Of a stretch of DNA of 36,399 nt, positions 25,501 to 31,957 are shown one piece after another; the stretch's first letter is position 1; each line of letters starts with the position of its first letter. Source of the DNA: CALVGQ01 sp964369385 (GTDB taxonomy: Bacteria; Bacillota_I; Bacilli_A; Erysipelotrichales; Erysipelotrichaceae); the NCBI GenBank assembly GCA_964369385.1, contig CAYJEY010000021.1, forward strand, positions 1-36,399. The letters run 5' to 3'. The notes under the pieces are model-generated. The model was not told the origin of the DNA. It searched no databases and saw nothing but the letters and a program-made list of their open reading frames with translations. The position numbers and the translations under genes are program-made.

Positions 25501-27516
25501 GTAAGTGGTTATACAGTTGCTGATCTTCCTGCAGAATATGGAAGCTTAGTTATTACTGCAACTACAGATGAACCAGTATTAACTAATGTAGGTAATGTTG
25601 CACACAATGTTACAGGTCATACTGTAACATATAATGGAAGTGATATTACTAGTTCAGTAGATTTCCAATATGTACAAGGATCATTAACGGTAAATCCGAT
25701 TAACTTAACAATTACTGCAAATGACTTAACACTAATCGGAAATCAACCAGTACCAACTACTATTGGATATAAACATTCAGGATTAGTAGGAACTGATGCA
25801 AACATGACACTTGAATCATTAGGTATCAACGTTACAGTAACTGCTGACTTAGCAACAAATGCAACAGTAGTTAGTGCAACTTATGAAGCTAATGCAAATG
25901 AAAACTATACATTAGTACCAGTAAATGGAAAATACAATGTATTAAATCCAAGTATTGTGGTAACAGGAAATATTGTAAATGAAACTTATGATTCAACAGC
26001 TCATACTGCTACAGGATATGTTGTAACAGGTCTTGACGGATATACTGGATTTGCAGTGACTGCGGATTCTAGCAACCCATCGCAAACTGATGTATTAAGA
26101 GATGCAAGTGGAAATGTACTATCTTATCCAAATGAAATCTCTAATGTAGTAGTAACTTATGATTATGGTAACGGTCCAGTAGATGTTTCAGAATTCTTAA
26201 CTGTTACTGAAGTTGATGGAACTTTAACAATTAATCCTGCACAAGCAGCGATGACACTTGATGGTCCATTCTCTAAATTTGCTGCAACAGTTGATCCAAC
26301 TTTCACAGTGACTCCAAGTGGTTTCTATAACAATGATGAACCAACTTACACAGTTGCAAGAGAAGCGGGAGAAGCAGTAAATGATGTAACTAACCCAACT
26401 TATGATGTATACTTTGATTCAAAAGGTACATTAAACAACTATGATATTACATGGGTTGATTCAACTTTAACAATTGAATTCAATGAAGAAGTTGTGGTTG
26501 AAATTACTGCAAATGATTACAGCGAAACTTATACAGGTCTTGAACAAACTGTAGCTGGTTACACAGTTGACGCAAATACTGCGGCAATCGCTAACTTAAC
26601 TGTTAGTGCAACTACAGACGAACCAGTATTAACTAATGCTGGAAATATTGCTCATAATGTAACAGGTCATACTGTAACATTTAATGGATTTGATATTACA
26701 AATTCAGTAGATTTCAGATATGTATCAGGAACATTAACAATTAATAAAGCAGAAGTAGTAGTAAATGCAAATAGTCATTCAGTGACAGTAGGAAATGGTG
26801 TGCCAGCATTAAGCTATCGCGTATCAGGACTAGTAAATGGTGAAACTGAATCAGTATTAGGTTTACCTGCGAGCGTATTTACTACAAATTACACAGGAAG
26901 TGCTCCAGGGGTATATGACATTGTAGCGTTAGCTGGTCTACCTCAGGAATCTACAAACTATGTAATCACTTACGTAGGAAATATTATCTTCTCTGAAGCT
27001 GGTGCAACAACAACAATACCAGCAGCAATAACTACAACGACTACTCCTGCAACACCTACGACAACAACACCAGGTGATGCAACAACAGATACTACAACAC
27101 AAATTACAGATGATTCAACACCTGAACAAGGTGGAACGACTGAAGTTATCATTACTGAAGATACAACTCCAGAAGCTGGAGGAGGAAATGCATGGGCATT
27201 AATTAACCTAATTGCAAGTATCATCGGTATGTTGACTGCAATCTTCTTGGTAGTATCAAAATCTAACAAAGAAGAAGAAAATGAAGAAACAGAAGATGAA
27301 GAAGTAATGAAACGTCGCAAAACATGGAAAATCGTTTCAGTGGTAACTGCAATCGTATCTATTATCGTGTTTATTTTAACAGAAGATATGACAGCTCCAA
27401 TGAGATTGGTTGACCAATGGACAATTCTTATGATCGTATTCACAGCTATCAATATCGTATCATTAGTTTATGGTAGAAAATGGCATGAAAATGAAGAGGA
27501 AGAAGCTGCACAATAG
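19573..27516 (+). CDS. Giant surface protein: VWA domain, InlB-like and MBG-like repeats, triple-TM C-terminus
   Basis: Exported protein of 2,647 residues, likely an adhesin. Order: signal peptide 1-38 (cut after V-H-A); Thr-rich stretch; Ala-rich coiled coil about 150-290; second Thr-rich stretch; Ig-like segment about 320-520; VWA domain about 570-760 with MIDAS D581-x-S583-x-S585, a later G-G-T and V-S-D-G; InlB/Flg_new-type repeats about 950-1600 (Y-D-x-x-G-G ... G-Y-x-F-x-G-W); MBG-type repeats about 1600-2460, including a 350-residue unit present twice with 243 residues identical at DNA level; a Thr-rich stalk; then three hydrophobic helices about 2540-2564, 2587-2605 and 2616-2638 separated by Glu- and Lys/Arg-rich loops. 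No LPXTG is seen, so anchoring is probably by the membrane helices. Ligand unknown. The start uses GGTGG six bases upstream. Confidence 0.93.
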   Translation: MNLFKKLKKHKTLNRILIFMVFSAMVLNTITLPPSVHAQESMAVGNGDVQVETKSVLKDGVEIIEVDASSINEDATIVSVATPDGEVEGGNATYTADTAGTVDFVVTYTLPKAKVTTETTPETTTTTQSTTESVVETTEATTEAVSTPSNEAAIAEAQAAVDAASAKVVSATEGLTAAQQAQNDAASALEVAKAADVEALATVTTATESLDALKLIETITEEELATAQAAVDSAVAAQVLTAQAVVDAQAAVDQKASEVTVAQTALDTANNELNAANAALEAAKTTTVAETTESTTVATTTADSTTTTTQPTSDETPDVVEYETHTFTLTYEVELVGAITPEIFNMPTDNGEAIAVIVNLGTAEEIKDVKLQGYDIAMSEINGYNAFEVPYEKLNETGQYVVEITFVLDGTEHTAEYTYTLMQTFASPRTVTQGTKENPYVVEVGETITVQGNTASSRWESLNWYTDMQGREGAVSISAYSGKVDTFQVTGTTTGWAIVRAKNWFGVAWETDPIYIKVMNTTGTPASNPDSNDAVDGIPAGTIKVDKTAEWTNESTGAAEITFTMQGAPVTKGSDVVIVLDKSGSMYGNRWTAAKTAVTNLANELLANNNEDNNRVALVLFSDDVKGSVNFTTNPTDFTSSLNNANVNGGTYVDLAMTQAQEYISSLGSNTGRPVHVIVVSDGKPEGTVYFTGADVNGHDEATVLKNGGVTIHSIGISMSESDAATLKAISSTNSYTDVTSGSVEQLTSVFAEIQTLIKQAATNAALTDIISDEFDVTGYEVVSQNAGITGSIDKTTDEADFEIPVISSEKTVVTVQIQAKDINSWTPGVEIPTNESAKINYTDVDGNAASKDIPNAYLSVDGGTITVNYIEVNSAGEYLENGVVTSADINLVTPIATEKVQSGSSNVLPYGNYNVPANLTLVSGYELHSSSTVSPQSVTLASGDANKVIYYLVVKEPTDITVTYYPNYLNIEGGLSTVAEAAKDTTSLTTAAYDTVPTLKGVDTFPVPNVGYEFKRWEIRNQDTNGNEGIYGTSSYHPTGENEATFTTLPSLKNDLELVATWQLINFEIEYDLSGGALASGVTNPTSYTYVGNSIVLENPTKEGHTFTGWTITNQSGETEYDLSKITVENLVSTIGTGTYGDLIATANFVEDDFRRAELYIHKVFGLSDPYQYAGEATPSTLYIPDGGTTGLSIANAVDVNQLGTADTVMTNGKSAWYVKDGSNTANDAVLTALFTSSELPHTIGDYSVALRLQNTTVADAFDAATASLPSETPIIWYTVKEMSATEVHIDGFVENIFTLTYDANGGTLPSGTNPVNLYVGGSNLNLSAEPTREGYVFQGWELDVDSTVYAADAAYTMPTQDVEFTAIWEAEVFTITYENTFGVANSNPTSYTVETADITLSDISRHGYNFEGWTLDEAGTQEVTGVAIATGSTGDRTFYAQWSENPEDYATITFLSGTNGLLNSTQTSVSVRVLKGTAWSEITVPTINPNHGWAVSGTPWSPALPENTATIEANATYTAQYVKDQDDYVTITFESGTNGLLNTDKTSVEVEVLTGTLWSTITVPTISANAGWVVSTAPWSPVLPAGTATIEANATYTAQYEKVLPELPTYTDIRAYNSANQFVTVADIEALLEDKLADSFKDYTSITLDPTSVVRKDVGNVEFSYTVNYPEYYAGTKSVTVTGNSLTITPRELTITADDLTLIGNQTVPTTIGYKHSGLVGTDANMTLESLGINVTVTADLATNATVVSATYEANANENYTLVPVNGKYNVLNPSIVVTGNIVNETYDSTAHTATGYVVTGLDGYTGFAVTADSSNPSQTDVLRDASGNVLSYPNEISNVVVTYDYGNGPVDVSEFLTVTEVDGTLTINPAQAAMTLDGPFSKFAATVDPTFTVTPSGFYNNDEPTYTVAREAGEAVNDVTNPTYDVYFDSKGTLNNYDITWVDSTLTIGVNSDLIVKITANTYSPDYTSYEHTVSGYTVADLPAEYGSLVITATTDEPVLTNVGNVAHNVTGHTVTYNGSDITSSVDFQYVQGSLTVNPINLTITANDLTLIGNQPVPTTIGYKHSGLVGTDANMTLESLGINVTVTADLATNATVVSATYEANANENYTLVPVNGKYNVLNPSIVVTGNIVNETYDSTAHTATGYVVTGLDGYTGFAVTADSSNPSQTDVLRDASGNVLSYPNEISNVVVTYDYGNGPVDVSEFLTVTEVDGTLTINPAQAAMTLDGPFSKFAATVDPTFTVTPSGFYNNDEPTYTVAREAGEAVNDVTNPTYDVYFDSKGTLNNYDITWVDSTLTIEFNEEVVVEITANDYSETYTGLEQTVAGYTVDANTAAIANLTVSATTDEPVLTNAGNIAHNVTGHTVTFNGFDITNSVDFRYVSGTLTINKAEVVVNANSHSVTVGNGVPALSYRVSGLVNGETESVLGLPASVFTTNYTGSAPGVYDIVALAGLPQESTNYVITYVGNIIFSEAGATTTIPAAITTTTTPATPTTTTPGDATTDTTTQITDDSTPEQGGTTEVIITEDTTPEAGGGNAWALINLIASIIGMLTAIFLVVSKSNKEEENEETEDEEVMKRRKTWKIVSVVTAIVSIIVFILTEDMTAPMRLVDQWTILMIVFTAINIVSLVYGRKWHENEEEEAAQ
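23932..24381 (+). repeat. Two consecutive InlB-like 70-80-residue repeats
   Basis: Similar blocks, each running from I-T-F-x-S-G-T-N-G-L-L-N to A-T-I-E-A-N-A-T-Y-T-A-Q-Y, lie at about 23932-24141 and 24169-24381. They differ at many positions, unlike the perfect repeat downstream. Confidence 0.8.
24698..26476 (+). repeat. 729-base perfect direct repeat inside the surface-protein gene
   Basis: Bases 24698-25426 and 25748-26476 are identical at every position by line-by-line comparison, with a 1,050-base (350-codon) period. The flanks and the 321-base spacer are related to other parts of the gene but have diverged, including at synonymous sites. The identical stretch encodes the same 243 MBG-type residues twice. 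Confidence 0.95.
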
Positions 27517-27541
27517 TTAATTACTCGAATCAAAAATGTTA

Positions 27542-27568
27542 AAGAACAGTGAAGTCACTGTTCTTTTC
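27542..27568 (+). terminator. Terminator of the surface-protein gene
   Basis: Perfect ten-pair stem (27542-27551 with 27556-27565), AAGT loop; the T run is short and broken by C. Confidence 0.75.
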
Positions 27569-27582
27569 ATTTTGCGTACTGG

Positions 27583-27611
27583 TTGCGTATAAATAATAAG
27601 TATCTTATAAT
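27583..27611 (+). promoter_or_regulatory. Promoter of the ArsC/Spx-like gene
   Basis: TTGCGT (27583-27588), exactly 17 bases, TATAAT (27606-27611); start codon 22 bases later. Confidence 0.75.
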
Positions 27612-27632
27612 ATAGAGAGGAGGAACTGTACG

Positions 27633-27989
27633 ATGAATCAATTAATATGGTATCCAAAGTGTTCTACATGTCAAAATGCAAAACAACAATTAGAGCAGTT
27701 AGGATTTGAGTTGTCCTTTCGTGATATAAAGGAAGATAAATTAAATGAGAGTGAATTAAAAAATCTAATTGAGTTGAGTGGATTAGAAATAAAAAAATTC
27801 TTTAATACATCAGGTTTGAAATATAAAGAACTGCAACTTAAGGATAAATTACCTGAGATGAGTGATGTAGAGAAAATTAAGTTACTTGCAAGTGATGGAA
27901 TGTTAGTGAAAAGACCTATCCTTGTTGCAAACAATCGAGTAGTTGTAGGTAGAAAACTAAAGGAATATGAAGAGATTGCAAATCAATGA
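27633..27989 (+). CDS. ArsC/Spx-family thioredoxin-fold protein
   Basis: Small protein (118 residues) of the ArsC/Spx/YffB group. The N-terminal strand is followed by C10-S-T-C13-Q-N-A-K, the redox Cys pair of Spx-like members; K-R-P-I-L-V near residue 90 is the conserved proline loop. It lacks clear ars neighbours, and the CxxC type is closer to Spx-like/YusI proteins than to true arsenate reductases, so a redox or regulatory role is as likely as arsenate reduction. AGGAGG lies upstream of the ATG. It is followed 51 bases later by an ECF S-component with its own -10. Confidence 0.85.
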   Translation: MNQLIWYPKCSTCQNAKQQLEQLGFELSFRDIKEDKLNESELKNLIELSGLEIKKFFNTSGLKYKELQLKDKLPEMSDVEKIKLLASDGMLVKRPILVANNRVVVGRKLKEYEEIANQ

Positions 27990-28008
27990 ATAAATGCTTA
28001 ATTAGAGA

Positions 28009-28017
28009 TGATATAAT
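28009..28017 (+). promoter_or_regulatory. Extended -10 promoter before the ECF S-component
   Basis: TGATATAAT, perfect TGnTATAAT, 23 bases before the start; no good -35. Confidence 0.55.
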
Positions 28018-28040
28018 TATTAGGAGTGTGATTAAGGAAG

Positions 28041-28604
28041 ATGACGACTAAGAAAATAGCGTATATTGCATTGTTTGCAGCTGTAAATTTTGTAGCGTTT
28101 ACATTTATAAAAATAGATTTTGTGTTACCAGGAGGAAGTCCAATTGCCATCTCTGCAGCAAATGGGATTGTAGTTTTATCTGCATTTTTATTAGGACCAA
28201 TAGAAGGAGCTCTTGCAGGTGCTATCGGTTTATCTTTGGCTGATGTATTTGATCCGAAATATATTCAATTTGCACCCATGACATTTATGCTAAAATTCCT
28301 TATTGGAATTATTGCGGGTGCAATGGCTCGAAAATTAAAATTGAGTCAAATGACTAAAAAAAGAGATATTGTTAGAGTGTCTACGATATGTGCAAGTGTT
28401 GCGTTAGGTATCAATGTATTAGCATATCCACTTGTGAAGTACGTATATTTTAATTATTTATTAAGAATTGGATCAGAGGCAAGTGCAATTATGTTAGCTT
28501 GGACAAATGTTGTTACAATAATCAATGCGATAATTTGTGTGATACTATCAGTAGCATTGTATGGAGCATTAAAGAAATCATTTGTATCAATATATAGAGG
28601 GTAA
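28041..28604 (+). CDS. ECF transporter S-component, substrate unknown
   Basis: Integral membrane substrate-binding subunit of an energy-coupling factor transporter (187 residues, about six hydrophobic segments). The N-terminal helix I-A-Y-I-A-L-F-A-A-V-N-F-V-A-F and the A-F-L-L-G-P-I-E-G-A-L-A-G-A-I-G loop are typical S-component features; the AxxxA-like N-terminal helix is where EcfT docks. No EcfA or EcfT gene is in the window, so it would use a shared group II module encoded elsewhere. The next gene is a DtxR-type metal regulator 16 bases on, hinting at a metal or cofactor substrate, but the sequence alone does not decide it. Confidence 0.85.
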   Translation: MTTKKIAYIALFAAVNFVAFTFIKIDFVLPGGSPIAISAANGIVVLSAFLLGPIEGALAGAIGLSLADVFDPKYIQFAPMTFMLKFLIGIIAGAMARKLKLSQMTKKRDIVRVSTICASVALGINVLAYPLVKYVYFNYLLRIGSEASAIMLAWTNVVTIINAIICVILSVALYGALKKSFVSIYRG

Positions 28605-28620
28605 AGAAAGAGGTAAAAAA

Positions 28621-29010
28621 ATGAGAATTAATGAAGCGTCGGAAGACTATTTAGAAGCTATTTTGCGATTAGAAGAGAAAAATATACAAGTAAGGATGAG
28701 TGATATTGCAATTCATCTTGGGGTAAGTAAACCAAGTGTAAATAAAGCAATGAATATCCTAAAGGATGCAGGATACATCACACAACAAAAGTATGGTTCA
28801 ATTTTGTTAACTGAAAAGGGGCGTTCTTATGCACAAAAGGTATATCAACGCCATCAATTATTTATGAACTTTTTTGTTAATGTTTTAAAAATCGATCCAA
28901 TTATTGCAGAAGAAGATGCATGTCATATGGAACATTGCATTAGTGATGAAACAATGCAAAAATTAGATGTGTTTTTAAAAGAAATGATTGAAAAGTCAGG
29001 GAAAGAGTGA
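28621..29010 (+). CDS. DtxR/MntR-family metal-dependent repressor, short form
   Basis: Metal-responsive transcription factor of 129 residues, started at the ATG with GAGGT upstream; an earlier frame start lies within the ECF gene. N-terminal winged helix: S-E-D-Y-L-E-A-I-L-R-L, then V-R-M-S-D-I-A-I-H-L-G-V-S-K-P-S-V. Dimerisation/metal domain: R-H-Q-L-F-M-N-F-F, then E-E-D-A-C-H-M-E-H-C-I-S, the E-C/D-x-x-E-H metal-ligand pattern. There is no SH3-like third domain, as in MntR. Probably co-transcribed with the S-component upstream and may autoregulate it in response to iron or manganese. Confidence 0.9.
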   Translation: MRINEASEDYLEAILRLEEKNIQVRMSDIAIHLGVSKPSVNKAMNILKDAGYITQQKYGSILLTEKGRSYAQKVYQRHQLFMNFFVNVLKIDPIIAEEDACHMEHCISDETMQKLDVFLKEMIEKSGKE

Positions 29011-29027
29011 TCGAAAGGTCGCTTTTT
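29006..29027 (+). terminator. Terminator after the DtxR-type gene
   Basis: Seven-pair stem (29006-29012 with 29017-29023, two wobble), GAAA tetraloop, five T. The stem starts within the last codons. Confidence 0.75.
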
Positions 29028-29072
29028 ATTTTATGATAAGGTATGATAATTTTAGCGAAATGAGGGGTAATA

Positions 29073-29966
29073 ATGAAAATTGCAGTATTAAGTTCAATTG
29101 TTGTGGATATTGTTATTCAAGTGGATCGATTGCCTAAACTTCAAGAAGATGTAAACACAAAATCATTGGATGTTACATTAGGTGGAATGGGACTAAATGT
29201 ATTTTGGGTAGCACATTGTCTGGGGTGCGAAATAGTACTTGGATCACCAGTAGGCAGTGGTATATTTGGAGATTTAGCTAAAAATCTATTAGAAGAACGT
29301 GGTATTGAACCTATTGCGAAAATTGAAGATATTGATAATGGCTGTTGCCTATGTATAGTTAATGATGATGGAGAGCGAAGTTTCATCAGTCATCACGGCG
29401 CAGAGTATATGTTTGAGAAGGAATGGTTTAAGAATGATGCACTTAACGATGTAGAGTTAATCTATGCTAGTGGAATAGACTTAGAAGAGATGTGTAGTGC
29501 TAGTCGTGTTCAATTTATTACAAATTCAAACAAAAAATTGTTCTTTGCACCAGGCCCACGTCTTTTGAAGATTGATTGTACACTTTTAAAGAAGATGTGT
29601 CATTATGCCTCATGGATTCACCTCAATGAAATTGAGGCTTACGAGCTTAGTGGATGCAAAGATATAGTGCAAGCATGTGAACACTTGTCGCATCGATATA
29701 ATGCTGATATTATCGTGACACTATCAGAGCGTGGAGCAGCTTATTACAGTTCTGGAAAATTTGAGACTATCCCTGGTAAGAAGGTAGAGGTTGTGGATAC
29801 AATTGGAGCTGGAGATGCTCATGCTGGTGCTATTTTAGCGGGGATTTCAAAAAACATGTCATTAGCAGATTGTATAGAACTTGCTAATGAAGTTGCATCT
29901 AAAGTAGTACGAGTGAAAGGTGCGAATTTGAAACGAGAAGAATTTGAGGTTTTAGAGGTGTTCTGA
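29073..29966 (+). CDS. PfkB-family carbohydrate kinase
   Basis: ATP-dependent sugar or nucleoside kinase of the ribokinase superfamily (297 residues). N-terminal G-G-M-G-L-N-V-F-W-V-A near residue 37 is the substrate-side signature (usually G-G-x-x-x-N-x-A); D242-T-I-G-A-G-D248 is the ATP/anion-hole signature, with Asp248 the catalytic base. The lid region V-D-I-V-I-Q-V-D-R-L-P is typical. Substrate not identifiable from sequence. SD GAGGGG lies upstream. It appears to stand alone: upstream is a terminator, downstream a gene-free stretch. Confidence 0.9.
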   Translation: MKIAVLSSIVVDIVIQVDRLPKLQEDVNTKSLDVTLGGMGLNVFWVAHCLGCEIVLGSPVGSGIFGDLAKNLLEERGIEPIAKIEDIDNGCCLCIVNDDGERSFISHHGAEYMFEKEWFKNDALNDVELIYASGIDLEEMCSASRVQFITNSNKKLFFAPGPRLLKIDCTLLKKMCHYASWIHLNEIEAYELSGCKDIVQACEHLSHRYNADIIVTLSERGAAYYSSGKFETIPGKKVEVVDTIGAGDAHAGAILAGISKNMSLADCIELANEVASKVVRVKGANLKREEFEVLEVF

Positions 29967-30296
29967 AAAGGGGTACAGGATAAGTAGGCGGAATATATTA
30001 AGCATTTACTAATGGGATGGACTATATTGAGAAACTTAACTAATAATGAGTACTAGTTTGAATGATGTCCTGACTACAATAGAAAGGGCTAAGATGTAAG
30101 ATTATGATGGGAAGAGTTGTTTCAAGCTTAAGTTTAATTAAAAAAATGAATACAGGAATCACGCCACGAAAAACGTGATATCTTAGATTAGATATAGCTG
30201 GTCATTACTCTTTGAAAAACTCGTGGTATTCGAATGCTTCATGTCATCTCTTACATTTTTTACTTCAACAATTAGTCAAAAGGAGGATGATCATAT
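29967..30296. other. 330-base gene-free region with competing RNA pairings
   Basis: No convincing ORF. On the plus strand ATCACG/CGTGAT (30158-30163 with 30174-30179) forms a local hairpin whose loop contains CCACGA (30164-30169), which can instead pair with TCGTGG (30221-30226), extended by GAATA (30148-30152) with TATTC (30227-30231). A long-range ATGTAAGA (30094-30101) with TCTTACAT (30249-30256) runs straight into six T (30256-30261). This could be a structured leader of the Nudix operon or a small RNA. It matches no riboswitch class I recognise; no T-box motif is present. Confidence 0.4.
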
Positions 30297-30773
30297 ATGT
30301 TAGAAACAACAGTGTGTTACTTAAGAAAAGATAATCAAGTTCTTATGCTTTATCGGAACAAGAAGAAAGCTGATATAAATGCAGGGAAATGGATTGGTAT
30401 TGGTGGAAAAATTGAGTGTGGAGAAACTCCAGAGCAGGCAAATAGGCGAGAATTTTATGAGGAAACAGGGCTAACACTTGTATCAACCAGAAGAAGAGGA
30501 ACAGTTCACTTTATAGGAGAACAGTGGGAAGAATACATGTATGTTTTTGAAGCAACTGATGCTTTTGGAGAATTGAGTGATTGTAGTGAAGGAGAACTTC
30601 GGTGGATTGATCAAAATAATATAAACGATCTTCCTATGTGGGAGGGGGATCACACATTTTTGGATATTTTACTAAGGAGTAGTCAGCTGTTTGAATTAAA
30701 ACTGGTTTATCATCAGGATAGATGTGAAGTGATCAATTTGAAGGAGGAGTTATCGTGCAATATAGGGAATTAG
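30297..30773 (+). CDS. Nudix hydrolase (MutT/8-oxo-dGTPase-like)
   Basis: Hydrolyses nucleoside diphosphate-X compounds; 158 residues. The Nudix box is complete: G37-x5-E43-x7-R51-E52-x2-E55-E56-x-G58-L59. The flanks (W-I-G-I-G-G-K-I-E before, L-R-W-I after with C-S-E-G-E) resemble MTH1-like 8-oxo-dGTP diphosphatases of Gram-positives. SD AAGGAGG lies nine bases before the ATG. The 3' end overlaps the next gene by 19 bases, so translation is probably coupled. Confidence 0.93.
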   Translation: MLETTVCYLRKDNQVLMLYRNKKKADINAGKWIGIGGKIECGETPEQANRREFYEETGLTLVSTRRRGTVHFIGEQWEEYMYVFEATDAFGELSDCSEGELRWIDQNNINDLPMWEGDHTFLDILLRSSQLFELKLVYHQDRCEVINLKEELSCNIGN

Positions 30774-31957
30774 TTAAAAGCGCACCAAAAGTATCACTTT
30801 TAGGATTTGGATGTATGCGATTCATTACAAAAGGTGGACAAATTGATAAGGAAACTACTTTTCAACATTTAAAGCAAGCTTACGATTTGGGTGTGAATTA
30901 CTTTGATACAGCTTACTTTTACCATAATGGGAAAAGTGAAGTTATCTTAGGTGAGTTTATAAAGCAATATTGTAATCGTGAGCAAGTTTATATCGCTGAT
31001 AAATTACCAGGTTTTATGGTAACAAAAAGTGAGCAAATTGAAAAATACTTCAATACACAATTAAAACGCCTAAATACCAACTACATTGATTATTATTTAA
31101 TGCATATGTTAGATAGTATGGAAACATGGAACCGATTGAAAAAATTGGGAGTTATTGACTTTATTGAAGAAAAGAAGAAAATAGGACAAATTAAACATAT
31201 TGGCTTTTCTTTCCACGGGCGTGTAGAAGATTTTATAGAGATATTAGAAGATTATAAATGGGATTTCTGCCAAATTCAATATAATTATCTTGATGAAAAC
31301 TACCAAGCAGGAGTAAGAGGACTGAAGCGTGCGAATGAGCTGGGATTAGGTGTTATAATCATGGAACCTTTAAGAGGCGGAAGTTTAGCACAAAAGGCAC
31401 CAGATCAAGTGAATAACCTATTTGCGAAGTTTCCACAAAAGCGCTCAGCAGCACATTGGTCATTCCGTTGGATTATGAATCAACCAGAAGTTAGTGTAGT
31501 ATTAAGTGGAATGAATGATAGCGAACATATTGAAGAAAATGTCAAGGTTAGTATAGAATCGACTATAGGGTGCATGAGTGAAGAAGAAACAACACTAATC
31601 AAGGAAGTAGTTGAAATTTATCGCCAGGTAATGAAAGTGCCTTGCACGGGATGTAATTATTGTATGCCATGTCCGTTTGGAGTAGATATTCCAACTACTT
31701 TTGCTGACTACAATGCAAAATACTTTGCTAGGGCGAGTAGAATCTCGCGTTTTCAGTATTTAGCACGCTGTGAGGGTGTACTTGGTAATGACAAATCAGG
31801 AGCTGATTTATGTGACGGTTGTAATAAATGTATAAGTCATTGTCCACAAAATATCGCAATTCCACAAAAACTTAAAGAAGCACATAAGTCCTTAAATAGT
31901 AAGTTTATTCGATTTGGGATTCGTCTTGTGAAGCCGTTAATGGGGAGAAAAAAATGA
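30755..31957 (+). CDS. Aldo/keto reductase with C-terminal 2[4Fe-4S] ferredoxin domain
   Basis: Oxidoreductase of 400 residues. N-terminal AKR barrel with the catalytic tetrad D51, Y56, K83 and H117 (F-D-T-A-Y-F-Y, A-D-K-L-P, Y-L-M-H). From about residue 290 there is a ferredoxin domain with C-x2-C-x2-C-x3-C-P (C-T-G-C-N-Y-C-M-P-C-P) and C-D-G-C-N-K-C-I-S-H-C-P, typical of anaerobe AKRs. Substrate unknown. Starts at GTG, set by AAGGAGGAG within the Nudix gene. Its stop overlaps the following ATG. Confidence 0.93.
   Translation: MQYRELVKSAPKVSLLGFGCMRFITKGGQIDKETTFQHLKQAYDLGVNYFDTAYFYHNGKSEVILGEFIKQYCNREQVYIADKLPGFMVTKSEQIEKYFNTQLKRLNTNYIDYYLMHMLDSMETWNRLKKLGVIDFIEEKKKIGQIKHIGFSFHGRVEDFIEILEDYKWDFCQIQYNYLDENYQAGVRGLKRANELGLGVIIMEPLRGGSLAQKAPDQVNNLFAKFPQKRSAAHWSFRWIMNQPEVSVVLSGMNDSEHIEENVKVSIESTIGCMSEEETTLIKEVVEIYRQVMKVPCTGCNYCMPCPFGVDIPTTFADYNAKYFARASRISRFQYLARCEGVLGNDKSGADLCDGCNKCISHCPQNIAIPQKLKEAHKSLNSKFIRFGIRLVKPLMGRKK

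Noticed and set aside
24698..26476. CRISPR or mobile-element origin of the long repeats
   Set aside because: The repeats are in frame, 1,050 bases apart, and encode protein domains; there are no short spacers or terminal inverted repeats.
26970..27452. 160-codon minus-strand frame in the 3' end of the surface-protein gene
   Set aside because: Val/Ile/Ser-rich composition is the mirror of Thr/Glu-rich codons on the coding strand; no start context.
27170..27516. LPXTG sortase anchor at the end of the surface protein
   Set aside because: No LPXTG-like motif precedes the hydrophobic segments, and there are three helices rather than one followed by a short basic tail.
27633..27989. Arsenate reductase as part of an ars operon
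   Set aside because: No arsR, arsB or other resistance gene is nearby, and the CxxC form is shared with Spx-like proteins, so only the family is assigned.
29967..30296. T-box leader or RNase P/SRP RNA
   Set aside because: The conserved T-box antiterminator sequence and the core motifs of the other RNAs are absent.
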